In this document: in pieces, positions 34,735-45,889 of the stretch
How the letters are laid out: every line of letters begins with the position of its first letter
How positions within the stretch are numbered: the stretch's first letter is position 1
Position numbers and translations under genes: made by a program
Assembly (NCBI GenBank): GCA_001414345.1
Contig: LLCB01000213.1
Span: 41,587 to 105,586 of the forward strand
DNA length: 64,000 nucleotides
Reading direction: 5' to 3'
From: Hymenoscyphus infarciens
Taxonomy: Eukaryota > Ascomycota > Leotiomycetes > Helotiales > Helotiaceae
Notes under the pieces: model-generated
Database searches by the model: none
Told to the model about the DNA's origin: nothing
The model's input: the letters and a program-made list of their open reading frames with translations, nothing else

Positions 34735-35370
34735 TAATTCGAGGATTAAAGTATAATTCGTTTAATTCTTAAATATCTATAAAGTTCTATCGAAGGCTTA
34801 AAAAATATATAGATAATAATAGTCGTTTAGTTCTAAAACATTCGTTGAGTCTCAACGAAGGTTTAACTAACTCGTAGAGATTACTATTAGCGCTTTAAAT
34901 TTCCTAGTCTCTTAGTACTACGTGGATATTTTCCTATAGTCTAGGTAAACTCTACTGTTTCTACTTATAAGTATATAATAAGCAACCTTAGTTATAAATG
35001 ACTTATATACTAAATAAAAGATATATACTTACTACTAGAATAAGGTCTTCTTAGTATTTTATTTACCTATTATTTAATAATATATTAATAATAAGTTATT
35101 TAGCTTATTTTAACTAAACCCCTAGGATAGAATAGGATGGGAAAGTTCAAACACTAGTTACTATTCGCTTAATACCTAAAATGTGCTTTAAGTCTTATCG
35201 AAGGTTTGACTTACTTATAGATGCTAACATTTGTTCCTGAAACATTCGCCATGTCCGATCAATGGTTTGAGTTACTCTGGAAAGTATTCATTGGTTGAGT
35301 CTCATTGAAGACTTTACTTACTTTTACATGTGAAAAATCGTTCACCTCTGAAACAGTCGTTGAGTCCTGT
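34735..35370. repeat. Degenerate short tandem repeat (units of about 50-70 bp)
   Basis: The pattern CTGAAACATTCGTTGAG, then TCTCAACGAAGGTTTAACT or its variants, recurs at about 34826, 35165, 35236, 35290 and 35341, and more weakly near 34750. Examples are CGTTGAGTCTCAACGAAG, CCATGTCCGATCAATGG and GGTTGAGTCTCATTGAAG. Between units, at 34905-35140, lies a segment related in inverted orientation to 58380-58610. Confidence 0.45.
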
Positions 35371-37460
35371 TAGCAAATAGGGAAATAAATTTCGTTGGCC
35401 GTCGCGATGTGAAAAATCTTCAAACACTTTATCAAAGTAAAGCAACACTCCGGTGCGTTTTAGAAGGACCTTATTGGCGGAACTATGTTTATGGAAAGTC
35501 CACAAACGACCACTCTCCTTATTATTTCTTCAGCGGTCCTTTCAGCAACCAGATTTCCATTCCGAATTCCAAGCGCCGGCTAGCATTAGAGATTCCAACT
35601 GCTGTTCCTAGTAGTTTTATAGCATAACTTCGCTTTCTTATTTCATCATTTCGAGGAAGTTATCTAAGAATCGTACAAAGTGTAAAAAGAGATCGGCTCC
35701 TTCTTTCGTAGAGAGGAGATTGACTTTGGCCCTTCGGAAAATAAACCAACTACCACTTCTATTACTCCCATATTCAAGAAGCTTCAACTCCCGGCAAGTA
35801 ATAAGGATACTTCACTTTACCGATGATCCTCTGAACTGCCATTGTTCACTTTACTACCCAAATCGACTTGCACCTTGAAAAGCTAATTCTCGCTTGTTTC
35901 CCTCAACCTTGGCAACCTCTCACTCTCTTGTAGTATACTCATCTTTTACATGTACTTGTTAAGATAATTGCTATAACTCTGACTCCAATTCCGTGAGTCT
36001 AGTCATGAGCTACGAATCTGACTCTGATTCCGAAGAACGGTGTGACGGAGATATTTAACACCGTTTCGATCCCGGCGGCGAAGATAACTAGCGAGAAGGT
36101 GACGGGGGAAAAAGATGTTGAGAAAGAAGACTCCTCTTGCTAGACTTATAATAGCAATTCTAAAGAGAGCTACTCCGAGAATAAAGACTCTAAAGAAGGC
36201 TTTTGACCGACAATTGTTGCTTCGGCCATCGCACTAAAGAGGCTATGCTCTCATCTTGGAAAGACTACTTTCAACGCGCTGTTAGTCGCGTCGGCGATGC
36301 GAAAAAGGTTTAGTTCCAGACAGTTTTTACCGCTGACAAGCAAAGTTGTTCTCTATAGACAAAGTAAAGTCACTCACCTCCGGAACAAATCCTCGAGATG
36401 CCCGATGATTTTGCCTATCAATTGTGAGAGACAAGCAATATCGGCTAGCATTACAAAGAAAGCCCAGGGCCATGGAAAGGTTGCCAACACCCTGGCAAGA
36501 GTGTATTCGCTCCCTCCGAGGAGCATGCCAAGTGGGGGAATTCTCTTCGCTGTCGTAGATACAACGATCAGACCTAACACTTTCCCCTCTTTCTAATTCA
36601 AAATTATCTGAACAATGCCCCCTCAATCTGCCGCCGACTTCTAAGTTACTACCGACTATTCTCAAAAATTCGGATTTGTCAAAATGCTGATGGAAGATTC
36701 ACGTCTAGACTTAACTTTTGAAATTTACGGCGTTGAGCAAGCCGGCACGCACAAACCTACAAGAAGACTAGCTTCAGCGAGAGGCAACGATACAGACCGC
36801 CAATAACCACTTTTCCACTGAACTTGATGGTGTTCCAGTCCTCTTCCGGGGAACAATTTATAGAAGAGTAAATGACGGCTGTGAATCATCTACTCAGCGG
36901 TTATGGGTTGAGAAGGTGCATAGCGATATGTGAGTGAGTGACTAACTGACTATGTAAAACTTTTGTTTGTGAGAGGCCTCCGATTAGCTAGATCTCTAAT
37001 AGCTTCTTTGTTTGTAGTGAATCTATAAAGTTCAGTACATGGGACCTTCCACAAGCATACGATCAACCAAAGCAGTCTATGGCCGGGGATTGAATACACG
37101 TGAGCAGACCGGAACTGCAGAGAAATAGGCCAATGATCGTTCACCCAACCATCATGAATGCTTATGCTAAAGATAGACCCTCGGGTCCTGGGCAGTTGTG
37201 TGGGTATCCTAGAATCCTCTGAGCAATCGTCTCTCGTCGGTTCTAGACTTATTGTCGATTTCAAAACTACTGTCGAAAGATCTTGTCACGGAAAAAGGGG
37301 GTCTCACGTAACCCCTTTTCCCTGTATATATAGCAGAGTTTTCACCTCCGAATTCAAGCTCCTCAGAGCGTTTTCAACCCAAAAATACGTCACAGTTACA
37401 TCGCTATCTGGTTCATCATCAGAAGCGGGACCTCAAAAGCCGTTAGGTTCCTTATAGTAA
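35371..37460. other. GC-balanced but gene-poor segment with possible gene remnants
   Basis: No complete gene. On the minus strand at about 36580-36374 a frame encodes a hydrophobic stretch (FPWPWAFFVMLADIACLSQL) and ends at a perfect donor, CGGAG|GTGAGT, suggesting an exon of a lost membrane-protein gene. A second minus-strand frame (37264-36950, HDGWVNDHWPISLQF) may belong to it. An LTR-like stretch is at 37284-37395 (TGTCACGG start, TATATATAG box). Confidence 0.3.
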
Positions 37461-38700
37461 TAAGCATAGTTTAGAACCGAGGATAACTAAGAGCTTCTGA
37501 AACCCTATTTAAGTCCTATACAGATTACACTATATAACTTCTCTTACTTCTAAATCTATAAAATTAGCTAAGGAAATGAAATAAGAAGTAGAGGACTAAC
37601 TAAACAAAGCTTTATACGAACTTTATTACTAATATTAGTCTAACATTTCTTAAGATTTTTAGTTAAGATAATTATAAAAGAGAGATAGATACTTAGTAGA
37701 GCTTTATATAAGTAGCTAATAGCATAGTTAAAATAATATACTACCTTTTCTAACTCTATATTATAGTAATAACTAGTTAATTTACTAGTAACTATAGAAG
37801 TAATATAGCCTTTATAAAGAGCTTCTTAAAAATTCGAAATATTAAGACGAACTTTCTTAATAGAAGGCGTAGTAATTAAGCCTTTACCACCGATAGTTAA
37901 GCGCTTAACGTCGTTACTAGGAAGTTTATTTAAGAGCCTAGTATTAGTAGCTAGAAGCTTCTTAGAAAGGGTTTCGAGTTTAGTAGAGTCTTTAGAGGCT
38001 TAATATTTATTAGAGCTCTCGACTTCTAACTTCTCTAGCTCGTTCTTAGAGATATTAATAGTATAGAAACTACTAAGCGTACTACTCTAGAGCGTAACTA
38101 GACTAGAAGAGGAAGTATATAAGGGATTTAATATTCGATGTTCTTATATAGTTAGCTAAAGCGTAGTATTAGGCTTAATAAGCTTAAAAGAACTTATAAG
38201 TATATAACGTCTAGGTTCTAATCTATTAATTATATATTTAACGTCTTTTTATCTTTATTTTTATAACGCTTGAAAACGAGCATAGGCCTAGTATTCGTTA
38301 GAGTCTTATTATCTAAAAGATAAGAGATCTAGGAGAGAGGCTATTTTAGTTAATATAAGAGCCTAGGAAAGGCAAATATAAGCTTCTTACTATAGTTTTT
38401 CGTCGAGTAGTATACGCTATAGTAGTCTAGTAGTAGTAGGAGAGTTTTAAGGAAGTTATAAAAAGAAAAGAAAGAGGTTAGGTTATTAAATCTATATATA
38501 TAGTAAATAACGCTTTCCTAATTAGGAAAGGTTATTTAAGAGGTATATTATAGAATAAAGGTAGGTTAAATAAAGGATTACCTAATAATCCCTACCTTTT
38601 AAGTAAGGAGTATAGTATTTAAAGCCTTATACTCTCCTCTATAGTTCTAGGGAATTAAGTATCTACTTTAACTTCACTTTACTTATCCTATGCTCTCGAT
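37461..38700. other. RIP-type AT block
   Basis: AT-rich with very many TA, CTAG and TTAG steps, low CA/TG, and no coding frame. Likely an old transposon degraded beyond recognition. Confidence 0.6.
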
Positions 38701-39739
38701 ATAGCTTCTGTAATCGCCATAGATCTAAAAGGTCGGATTTCTACTAGAAAAAAGGTCGAAAATTCCCGTCCGAGCTCAGCTTCTAAAAATCGGCATTTTC
38801 GAGTATGCTAGCCTCGGCTAGCTCGTAAGAGGGAGCGGTCTCGAGTACAGCCCATTTTTCCTTCCTCGCGGTCTGTATACGCTGACTTGACATCCGTTGC
38901 AGGTAAACTCCCTCAATTTATAGACGTGGAAAGAGCCTCATCAGATCAAGTTCGGGAACTTCTATGACGGGGACTGAGTACTTTCTTGTCTGTAAACGTC
39001 TGGGATAACCGCAACAAGCTAGTTGATTTGCGTTGGAAGAACTCGCTTTACCTGGACATTTAAGAAAACTCCTGCTCCTCGCACTCGGTTGACGCAAAAT
39101 TTAGTGCCGCAACCCCGGGGCTTCTATTGCCAGATCCCTCACCTCTTCATCTGCAAAATCCGAATAACTACCTACCATTCGCCAAAAGAAACTGTCAACA
39201 TAAAAATTGCCGTCGACCCAAACCCTACTCTCGAATGCAAAAAAGTGTTTGTTTAAGAAAACAAAAGAGCAAGACATGCGTTCTAAATTTTCCGCAAGGC
39301 GAAGAGTACTCGTACCGTCTCGCGGGAACCGCTAGCCGGAGTCCAGAACATAGGCCCTGTCCACCACCCGAACCTTCGATGCATTCTCACTGTCCTCACT
39401 TTCTCTTGAATACCTCGTCGGGAGTCCAAAGTGGGGTTCTCGGTTTAAGTAGAGTCACTAGTAAAGTGGTTCTTAAAATGATGATGTTTTTCTAAACATC
39501 TAGGAGCAGAAAATCACTTACACGTCAAGACGCGAACACACATCACGGAAACGAACACATCTCAATTCTCAGAAACTCGTTCTTGGAAATCGCGTTCCTG
39601 TTTTAATTCTCCCTACTCTCCAGGAGACCAAATTTTGAGAGTTCTTCTTACTAAAGCCTTCATAATCCCGCGTAAAAGTATTCACCCACCATGGAAAATC
39701 CCATTTCCTTTTTAAACCCCGCTACCAAAGACCAAATAC
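38701..39739. other. Transition region downstream of the P450 gene
   Basis: Base composition returns to normal at about 38850. No gene is supported. The part near 39740 is the P450 3' flank. Confidence 0.4.
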
Positions 39740-41401
39740 CTAATCCATCAACCCCTTAGTCAACTCATCACTCTCCCTCACCCACTTCTCAAGTTTCCCC
39801 AAATCCCTCGCCCGAAACCCACATTTAAAAGGCTTCGGATCAGTGGTCAAACTAGTTGGTTTAGAGTTACACTTCAAAGCATGCAAAATCGGTCGATCCC
39901 TCACTTCCCTCGACGGCTCAATATAAAACGCAGCAATCAGCCTCACGAACGCAACGTATAACTCCCTATTCGCCAAATGACTACCCGCACACATCCGCGA
40001 TCCCGCACCATAAGCATAATGCGGGGTCCCGCTTCCCTCGGGATTCTCAAGATACCTCTCCACACTAAACTCCTCCGGATTTTTAAAGTGGAAAGGGTCG
40101 TAGTCGGCCGCGTAAGTATTCATGTAAAATGTTGTGCCCGCGGGGATTACGGCATTGTCGTATTTTATGTCTTTGATGCTGGTTCGGGGTAGACAGATTG
40201 GGATGACGGTGAAGAAACGGAGGACTTCGCGGACGAAGGCGGTTATGTAGGGGATCTTTTCTTCGTGGATGCATCGGGACCACGCGTCGCCGTTGGGGTA
40301 GACTTTCATGATCTCGGCGTAGGCGCGGGATTGGATTTCTTGGCCGTGGGGGGAGGAGAGGTAGGCAATTCCCATTATTATGTTGCCGGGGACGGTGTCG
40401 AGGCCTGCTGAGACCATTGTGAGGCAGATGGATTTTATCTCGTCTGGGTTTTTTCGTGAGCATGGAACTTGTCACAGGGGAGTAATAACATACTCTCATT
40501 TAATTTTGCCTCTGGGTCTTTCAGAATGTTTCCCGTGATGCAAGGTTTGTCGGATCCCTCGGCGATTTGTCGCTTAAGCTTGGTTAGTAGAAATGTGAGA
40601 TATTTATCTCTCCTCTCTCGATACTCCACAGCTTGATCGCTGGCCTTTGCAAAGGGTGACAACCTTAGCAATGGGATGTAATCCTGCCAATTGTTACTCG
40701 TCGACCGGAAGTTCGAAACTGCTCTCTCGACTGTACAGATTTCCTGCAGTAGTTCATCATCTACTTTTCCGTCAATCCTTGACCCATAATTCAAGGTTAG
40801 AGACGTGTTGAGAGCAAAACGTTGGAAATAGGCAATGGGGTCAACGTCCACTTTTCCATTCTCGCTGTCTTGGAGGAGTTCCTTGATAGAGACATTGGAT
40901 TCGAGGTCAATTATTGGCATGTAGCTTTGTACTGCTGGTTTATTCAATGCAGTAGCTGCAGCTTTTCGGCGTTGTTTGCAGGACTCGTCCCATGGAGAAG
41001 TGCCAATTGTGAAACCTTGGGATGTTGAGACAACTTTATGGAAGGTATGCAGTGTTGGTCTCGAAATGAGAGCGGATTGATTGGTGATCCAAAGGTGTTT
41101 GACGGACTCGAAGGTGTTTGCAAACACAATACGCTATTTCGCCTTTAGCATGATTCTATGCCAGTGCAAGGGAACTACTTACCCGATTTCCTAGTCTGAC
41201 TTGAAAAACGGGACCGAACTTCTTTGCTAACTTTTGTGCTACCTTAGCATGACTATCCCCAAATTGAAGGAGATTTCCAAATAAGGGAACTCCAGGAACT
41301 TCCGGAAGGTTCTTGATTTTTGGCGTATCTGTTCGATTGAGATATCTGACAATGAAATATATGATTGCCAGTACGGCGAGACCAGTTGTTTGATTCGACA
41401 T
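39740..41401 (-). CDS. Cytochrome P450, CYP504-type (phenylacetate hydroxylase), 520 aa
   Basis: Membrane-anchored monooxygenase. Fungal CYP504 enzymes hydroxylate phenylacetate or hydroxyphenylacetates, feeding homogentisate. Exons: 41401-41183, 41133-40494 and 40443-39740; introns 49 and 50 bp (GTAAGT...TAG, GTATGT...CAG). Residues 7-20 form the N-terminal anchor (GLAVLAIIYFIVRY), followed by LPEVPGVPLFGNLLQFG. Family-typical blocks are FGPVFQVRLGNRRIVFANTF and GFTIGTSPWDESCKQRRKAA. The I-helix reads SAGLDT (about 298-303), ExxR is REVLR (Glu359, Arg362) and the heme loop is YGAGSRMCAG with Cys438. Length matches A. nidulans PhacA. The divergent neighbour is homogentisate dioxygenase, which supports the pathway. 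I cannot decide between a PhacA-like 2-hydroxylase and a PhacB-like 6-hydroxylase. Confidence 0.92.
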
Positions 41402-42156
41402 GACGAGAAAGAAGGAATGAGGAGATGAAGTTATTTCAAAAAGAAAATTCTTGGACGAAGAGGGGTCCTATTTCAGTAGCAACGTAGCAAGGGAACGGTA
41501 AGAAGGGATTAGGTTTTAAAGCCAGCAAATACCACATATCTATCTCACTAACTACATAGCATTAACCTTGCTATTCGGGTGGGTACCTTTTTGACGCGTC
41601 GATCCTTCCGCGGGGTAATCCACTTCCCCGTAAAGTTCGAGGTCCAGTTTTGGTGTGGAGTTGAGAAACGGGGGAGGGAAACTTTGTGGGGTCACAAGGA
41701 GAGGGATGCGGAATGATTGCCGCTGGTGTTGACACCAGAAATGGAACGAATTCCGCGGTGGGAAGACTTTGAGTTTCCATCGCCAGTTTCTCCCAGCACT
41801 TCACTCCCGGTCCATTCATTCATTGTATGAGAAACGAGTCAGCAGTCAACAAATAATTGTCAACCTTGAATGTGCAGGTATGTAGCTGTAGCTGTGGCTG
41901 TGGCTGTGGCTGTAGCTGTAGCTGCAGCTGCATCAGATTGTTTAACAATGCATGGGAACCTTCACCTCTGAGGAGAGCGTCTTAAGCTCCCCGGCTTTGT
42001 TACACCTCAAGAAGCAAACGGCTACTCACGGCCAAGTTTGCGCGTCTTCTTCAACTCCTCCCCAATTAACTTAACTTGCATTCCCACCCTCTCAAGTCTT
42101 ATACTCCCTTTCCAAACTTTTGACTGCAGAAGTCTGCTTCTTTTCCAACCATCAAA
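41402..42156. promoter_or_regulatory. Shared divergent promoter of CYP504 and homogentisate dioxygenase
   Basis: This 755 bp region separates two divergent catabolic genes, so co-induction by an aromatic compound is plausible (inference). It holds a hexamer microsatellite at 41880-41933. The homogentisate dioxygenase side ends in a pyrimidine-rich leader (42040-42150). Open frames inside look incidental. Confidence 0.5.
41880..41933. repeat. Hexamer microsatellite (GTAGCT/GTGGCT)n
   Basis: About nine imperfect copies of GTAGCT, GTGGCT and GCAGCT in a row, placed inside the CYP504/homogentisate dioxygenase divergent promoter. Confidence 0.85.
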
Positions 42157-43581
42157 ATGCCCGTCACAAAGTTTACCACGCCCGAAAAGTACAAATATCA
42201 AAATGGGTTCCAGTCATACCACGAGTAAGTCAACCTGCCCTGCCTTCTCTACAAATTACTAACCACAACTCTGTCTCGCAGGTCTGAAGCTATTGCTGGA
42301 GCTCTCCCAATAGGAGCAAACTCTCCGCAGAAACCTCCCTACGGTCTTTACACCGAAAAGCTCTCTGGCACCGCCTTCACAGCACCCCGCCACGAGAATC
42401 AACAATCATGGCTCTACCGAATACTACCTGCTGCCTCACATTCTCCCTTCGAATCCCGCGAAGCCTCTTCGTACAATACGAACCCCGAGGGCAACAAGAT
42501 GCACCAAATCCCAAATCAATTGCGTTGGGACCCTTTTGATATGGACGGGACGGTCGATTGGGTACACAGTCTGAAGCTGGTTGCCGGAGCTGGTGATCCA
42601 ACCATGAAGTCTGGTCTTGGAATCTTTATATTCGCAGCTGGGAAGAGCATGTCGAACAGCGAAGCATTCTACAGTGCTGATGGAGATTTCTTGATTGTGC
42701 TACAACATGGCGTGTTGGACATACAAACGGAACTGGGCCATATTCTTGTGCGACCAAACGAGATATGTGTTATACCAAGAGGGGTCAGATACCGCGTAGA
42801 ACTCCCAGGACCAGTTCGAGGGTATATTCTTGAGTTATACCAAGGGCATTTTCAACTCCCGGAATTAGGACCAATTGGTTCTAATTGCCTCGCCAATGCG
42901 CGGGATTTCCAAGCACCAGTTGCTTCATTCGACGAGGACACCAGTGGAAGTTACACCATCACCTCGAAGTTCAACGGCCATCTATTTACAGCAAGCCAGG
43001 GGCATACACCCTTTGATGTTGTAGCGTGGCATGGTCTTTACTACCCTTACAAGTACGACCTTGGCCGCTTCAACACAATTGGTAGTATTTCTTTCGATCA
43101 TCCCGATCCCAGTATTTTCACCGTTCTTTCTGCTCCCTCCCCTCTCGTCGGCACCGCCATCGCGGATTTTGTTATTTTCCCACCCCGTTGGCTTGTTGGC
43201 GAAGAGACATTCCGACCTCCATGGTACCACCGAAATACAATGTCGGAATTCATGGGTCTCATAGGGGGAGAATATGATGCTAAGACTGGTGGAGGCTTCA
43301 AGCCAGCGGGCGCAAGTTTACACAACATCATGTCTGCACATGGACCCGATGCTGGGACGCATGATAAAGCTTCGAATGCTCCCCTGAAGCCGATGAAAGT
43401 TGGCGAGGGGAGTATGGCATTCATGTTTGAGAGTTGCTTGATGGTTGGAGTGACGGAATGGGGACTGAAGCAGTGTAAAAAGGTACAGGAGGATTACAAC
43501 GAAGAAAGCTGGACTCCTTTGCCAGCTCACTTTAAACTTTCGGGGGATATGAAGAAGGTCAGTAATTTGGTTGATGGCTGA
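42157..43581 (+). CDS. hmgA: Homogentisate 1,2-dioxygenase, 455 aa
   Basis: Non-heme Fe(II) cupin enzyme opening the homogentisate ring to maleylacetoacetate in Phe/Tyr and phenylacetate catabolism. Exon 1 is 42157-42224 ([18 protein letters not shown]), exon 2 is 42282-43581; the 57 bp intron starts GTAAGT, has a CTAAC branch site and ends GCAG. Conserved blocks are [79 protein letters not shown] and [20 protein letters not shown]. The iron ligands are visible as His339 (YHRN), Glu345 (SEFMG) and His376 (AHGPD). Length matches the family. Divergent from the CYP504 P450, which would supply its substrate; maleylacetoacetate isomerase and fumarylacetoacetase genes are not in the window. Confidence 0.97.
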
Positions 43582-44333
43582 GTTTAGGATTCTCGACCAG
43601 CGTCAGAGGGTATATTATATGCTGGCTGCATGGCACTCAGTACTTGGGGGGAACTGTGCTACATAATGAATAATGAATTTCATTTTTCCAATCCTCATTT
43701 CTTCTTGTGGTTATATTCTTCGCTTTTGGGGCTCTTCGGCTCTTCAGCTCTTCCAAGCCCCACCCCACGGGCCCCACCAGACCTTCAAGCTTCCCCTCAA
43801 TCCAGTTATCCAATAACCCAAGTTACTTGTACTTGTATTCAGTTCCCAATTACATCATGATCATCAAACAAAAAGTTTGAAAACGACTCGGAAGATAATA
43901 CCCGATGCGAGCCAACGTTCGAATGAGTTTCATCCGAGTTTAATCTCGATTGCTTTGTAATTGACATTTCCCAGGGGAGAAACACCACGGGCGTTGGAGA
44001 ATTTGCAAAAAGAGGTGTGTGTTGTTATCGCCATTTAACCCCGCTATCCGCGAATCGAGACCCCGCAATTGACGGCAAACTACTGGGTCTCATCAAGTTA
44101 CATCTTTACAAGTATCATACCATGCAAGATCCGAAACATACAATTGAACTCAGTTTTTAGGCAGAAGGAAACGTGGAAGGAAAAGGTATTTATACCGGTG
44201 GCCACCCTCGTGCGACCAACCTCTTCCTTCTATTCTCAATTGCTTTTGTCCTCGATCGCACTTCTCCCAGCGCAACTCGTTCAGCCCTCCCAACAAACAG
44301 ATTTGCCTTGGGATCACAACAAAACTCGACAAA
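43582..44333. other. Intergenic: hmgA 3' flank and promoter of the aldo-keto reductase
   Basis: Contains the hmgA 3' UTR, then the upstream region of the reductase with a CT-rich leader at 44205-44300. Open frames at 43630, 44069 and 44173 lack family features. Confidence 0.4.
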
Positions 44334-45705
44334 ATGGCGGCACAAATTCCAATTTCTTTGAAGAAGAGTATCGAAGAGAGTAAGGCCGAGTATGTCCAGC
44401 TTGGAAAGAGCGGATTGAGGGTCTCTGTTCCGATCTTTGGGACGATGAGCTTGGGTAGTTCGGAGTGGGCTAATTGGGTTATCAATGAGGAGGAAGTAGG
44501 TTCTCAATTTCCCTTTTCTCTCCAAGGCTCCTTCGATCTCTCTCTACCTTTCTTTCAACCTACATCCTTCCCATGCCCAATATTTTCGGGGGCTAACAAC
44601 AAGCAACAGTCTCTCCCCCTCCTCAAAGCAGCCTACGATCGCGGATTAAATACCTGGGATACTGCCAATGTATATTCCAATGGTGTTTCGGAAGAAATTG
44701 TCGGAAAGGCCATCAAGAAATACAATATCCCGCGACATAAGGTTGTGGTTTTGACAAAGTTGTATGGTGCCGTCGGGGAGCAAGTTGATGTTAGGGCGAT
44801 TTTCTACCAGAAGGAGATTAGGGCTAGTAAGGACTATGTGAATAATTTAGGTACGTTGTTCCCCAGCGCTGTCTCCCTTGTTTCGTTTTGAATTGGGGTT
44901 GGGACATCAGTGTGTGCGAAGGAGAAGGGGGGTTTGGGCACAATTTTCACGATACTAACCCATACCACAGGCCTCTCAAGAGCGGCAATCTTTAACGCCG
45001 TCGATGCCTCCCTCAAACGTCTCCAACTCGATTACATAGACCTCCTCCAAATCCACCGATACGACCCATCCACCCCCCTAGAAGAAACGATGGAAGCCCT
45101 CCACGACCTCGTCAAATCGGGCAAGGTTCGATACATCGGCGCCTCCTCGATGTGGGCTACTCAGTTCGCGCAATTGCAGTTTGTAGCGGAGAAGAATGGC
45201 TGGACCAAGTTTGTTAGCATGCAGAATCAATATTCGCTTTTGTACAGAGAGGAGGAGAGGGAGATGAATCGCTTTTGTAGAGAGACGGGCGTTGGTTTGA
45301 TTCCCGTAAGTATCCCCTCCCCCCGATCCCTTTCTCATTCTACATTTCCCTATTACAGATGCTGATGTGTGACAGTGGGCACCCCTCTTCCGCGGCCATC
45401 TCGCCCGTCCCCTTTCGGCCCTCGGCCAAACCACGCGTTCCAAACCCGAAGCAGAAAAAGGGCTCTCAGACGTAGACAACAAAACCATCGCTCGCGTCGA
45501 GGAACTTGCCGAGAAGAAGGGCTGGAAAATGGGCCAGGTGGCCTTGGCTTGGATCAATAAGAGGGTCAGCAGTCCGATTATTGGGTTTAGTAGTGTGGAG
45601 AGGATTGATGAGGCGCTGGGGGTGAGGGGGAAGACGTTGACGGATGAGGAGGAGAAGTATCTTGAGGAGTTGTATGTTCCCAAGGTTGTGAGTGGTCATC
45701 AGTAA
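44334..45705 (+). CDS. Aldo-keto reductase, 355 aa
   Basis: NADPH-dependent reductase of the large fungal AKR group that includes aryl-alcohol dehydrogenases and versiconal hemiacetal acetate reductase-like enzymes. Exons: 44334-44495, 44610-44850, 44971-45305 and 45376-45705; introns of 114, 120 and 70 bp (GTAGGT...CAG, GTACGT...CAG, GTAAGT...CAG) keep frame. The catalytic tetrad is visible: Asp71 and Tyr76 in WDTANVY, Lys104 in VVLTKLYG, His163 in LLQIHRYD. Cofactor-binding blocks are [23 protein letters not shown] and, C-terminally, [20 protein letters not shown]. The introns are longer than elsewhere in the window and pyrimidine-rich. It could take part in aromatic aldehyde metabolism beside hmgA, but no evidence ties them together. 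Confidence 0.92.
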
Positions 45706-45889
45706 GTGGTTTCGAAGGGGTTGGGAGTTGGAGAGTTGTTGGGGGGAGAATGGGTCTTTTATGTTGATAATTTTTGAGCAATGAAATTGACGCCGTTTAC
45801 TCTCGCGGATGTGTACTCCAGCTGTTCTGGTATGCTTTATTCACTGAGTATCGAATTGACTAATTATGTTAGGGCCCGTTTGGCTAGCC

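Noticed and set aside
41571..41819. 82-codon frame in the CYP504/hmgA promoter
   Set aside because: No conserved features; position between two divergent starts makes it incidental.
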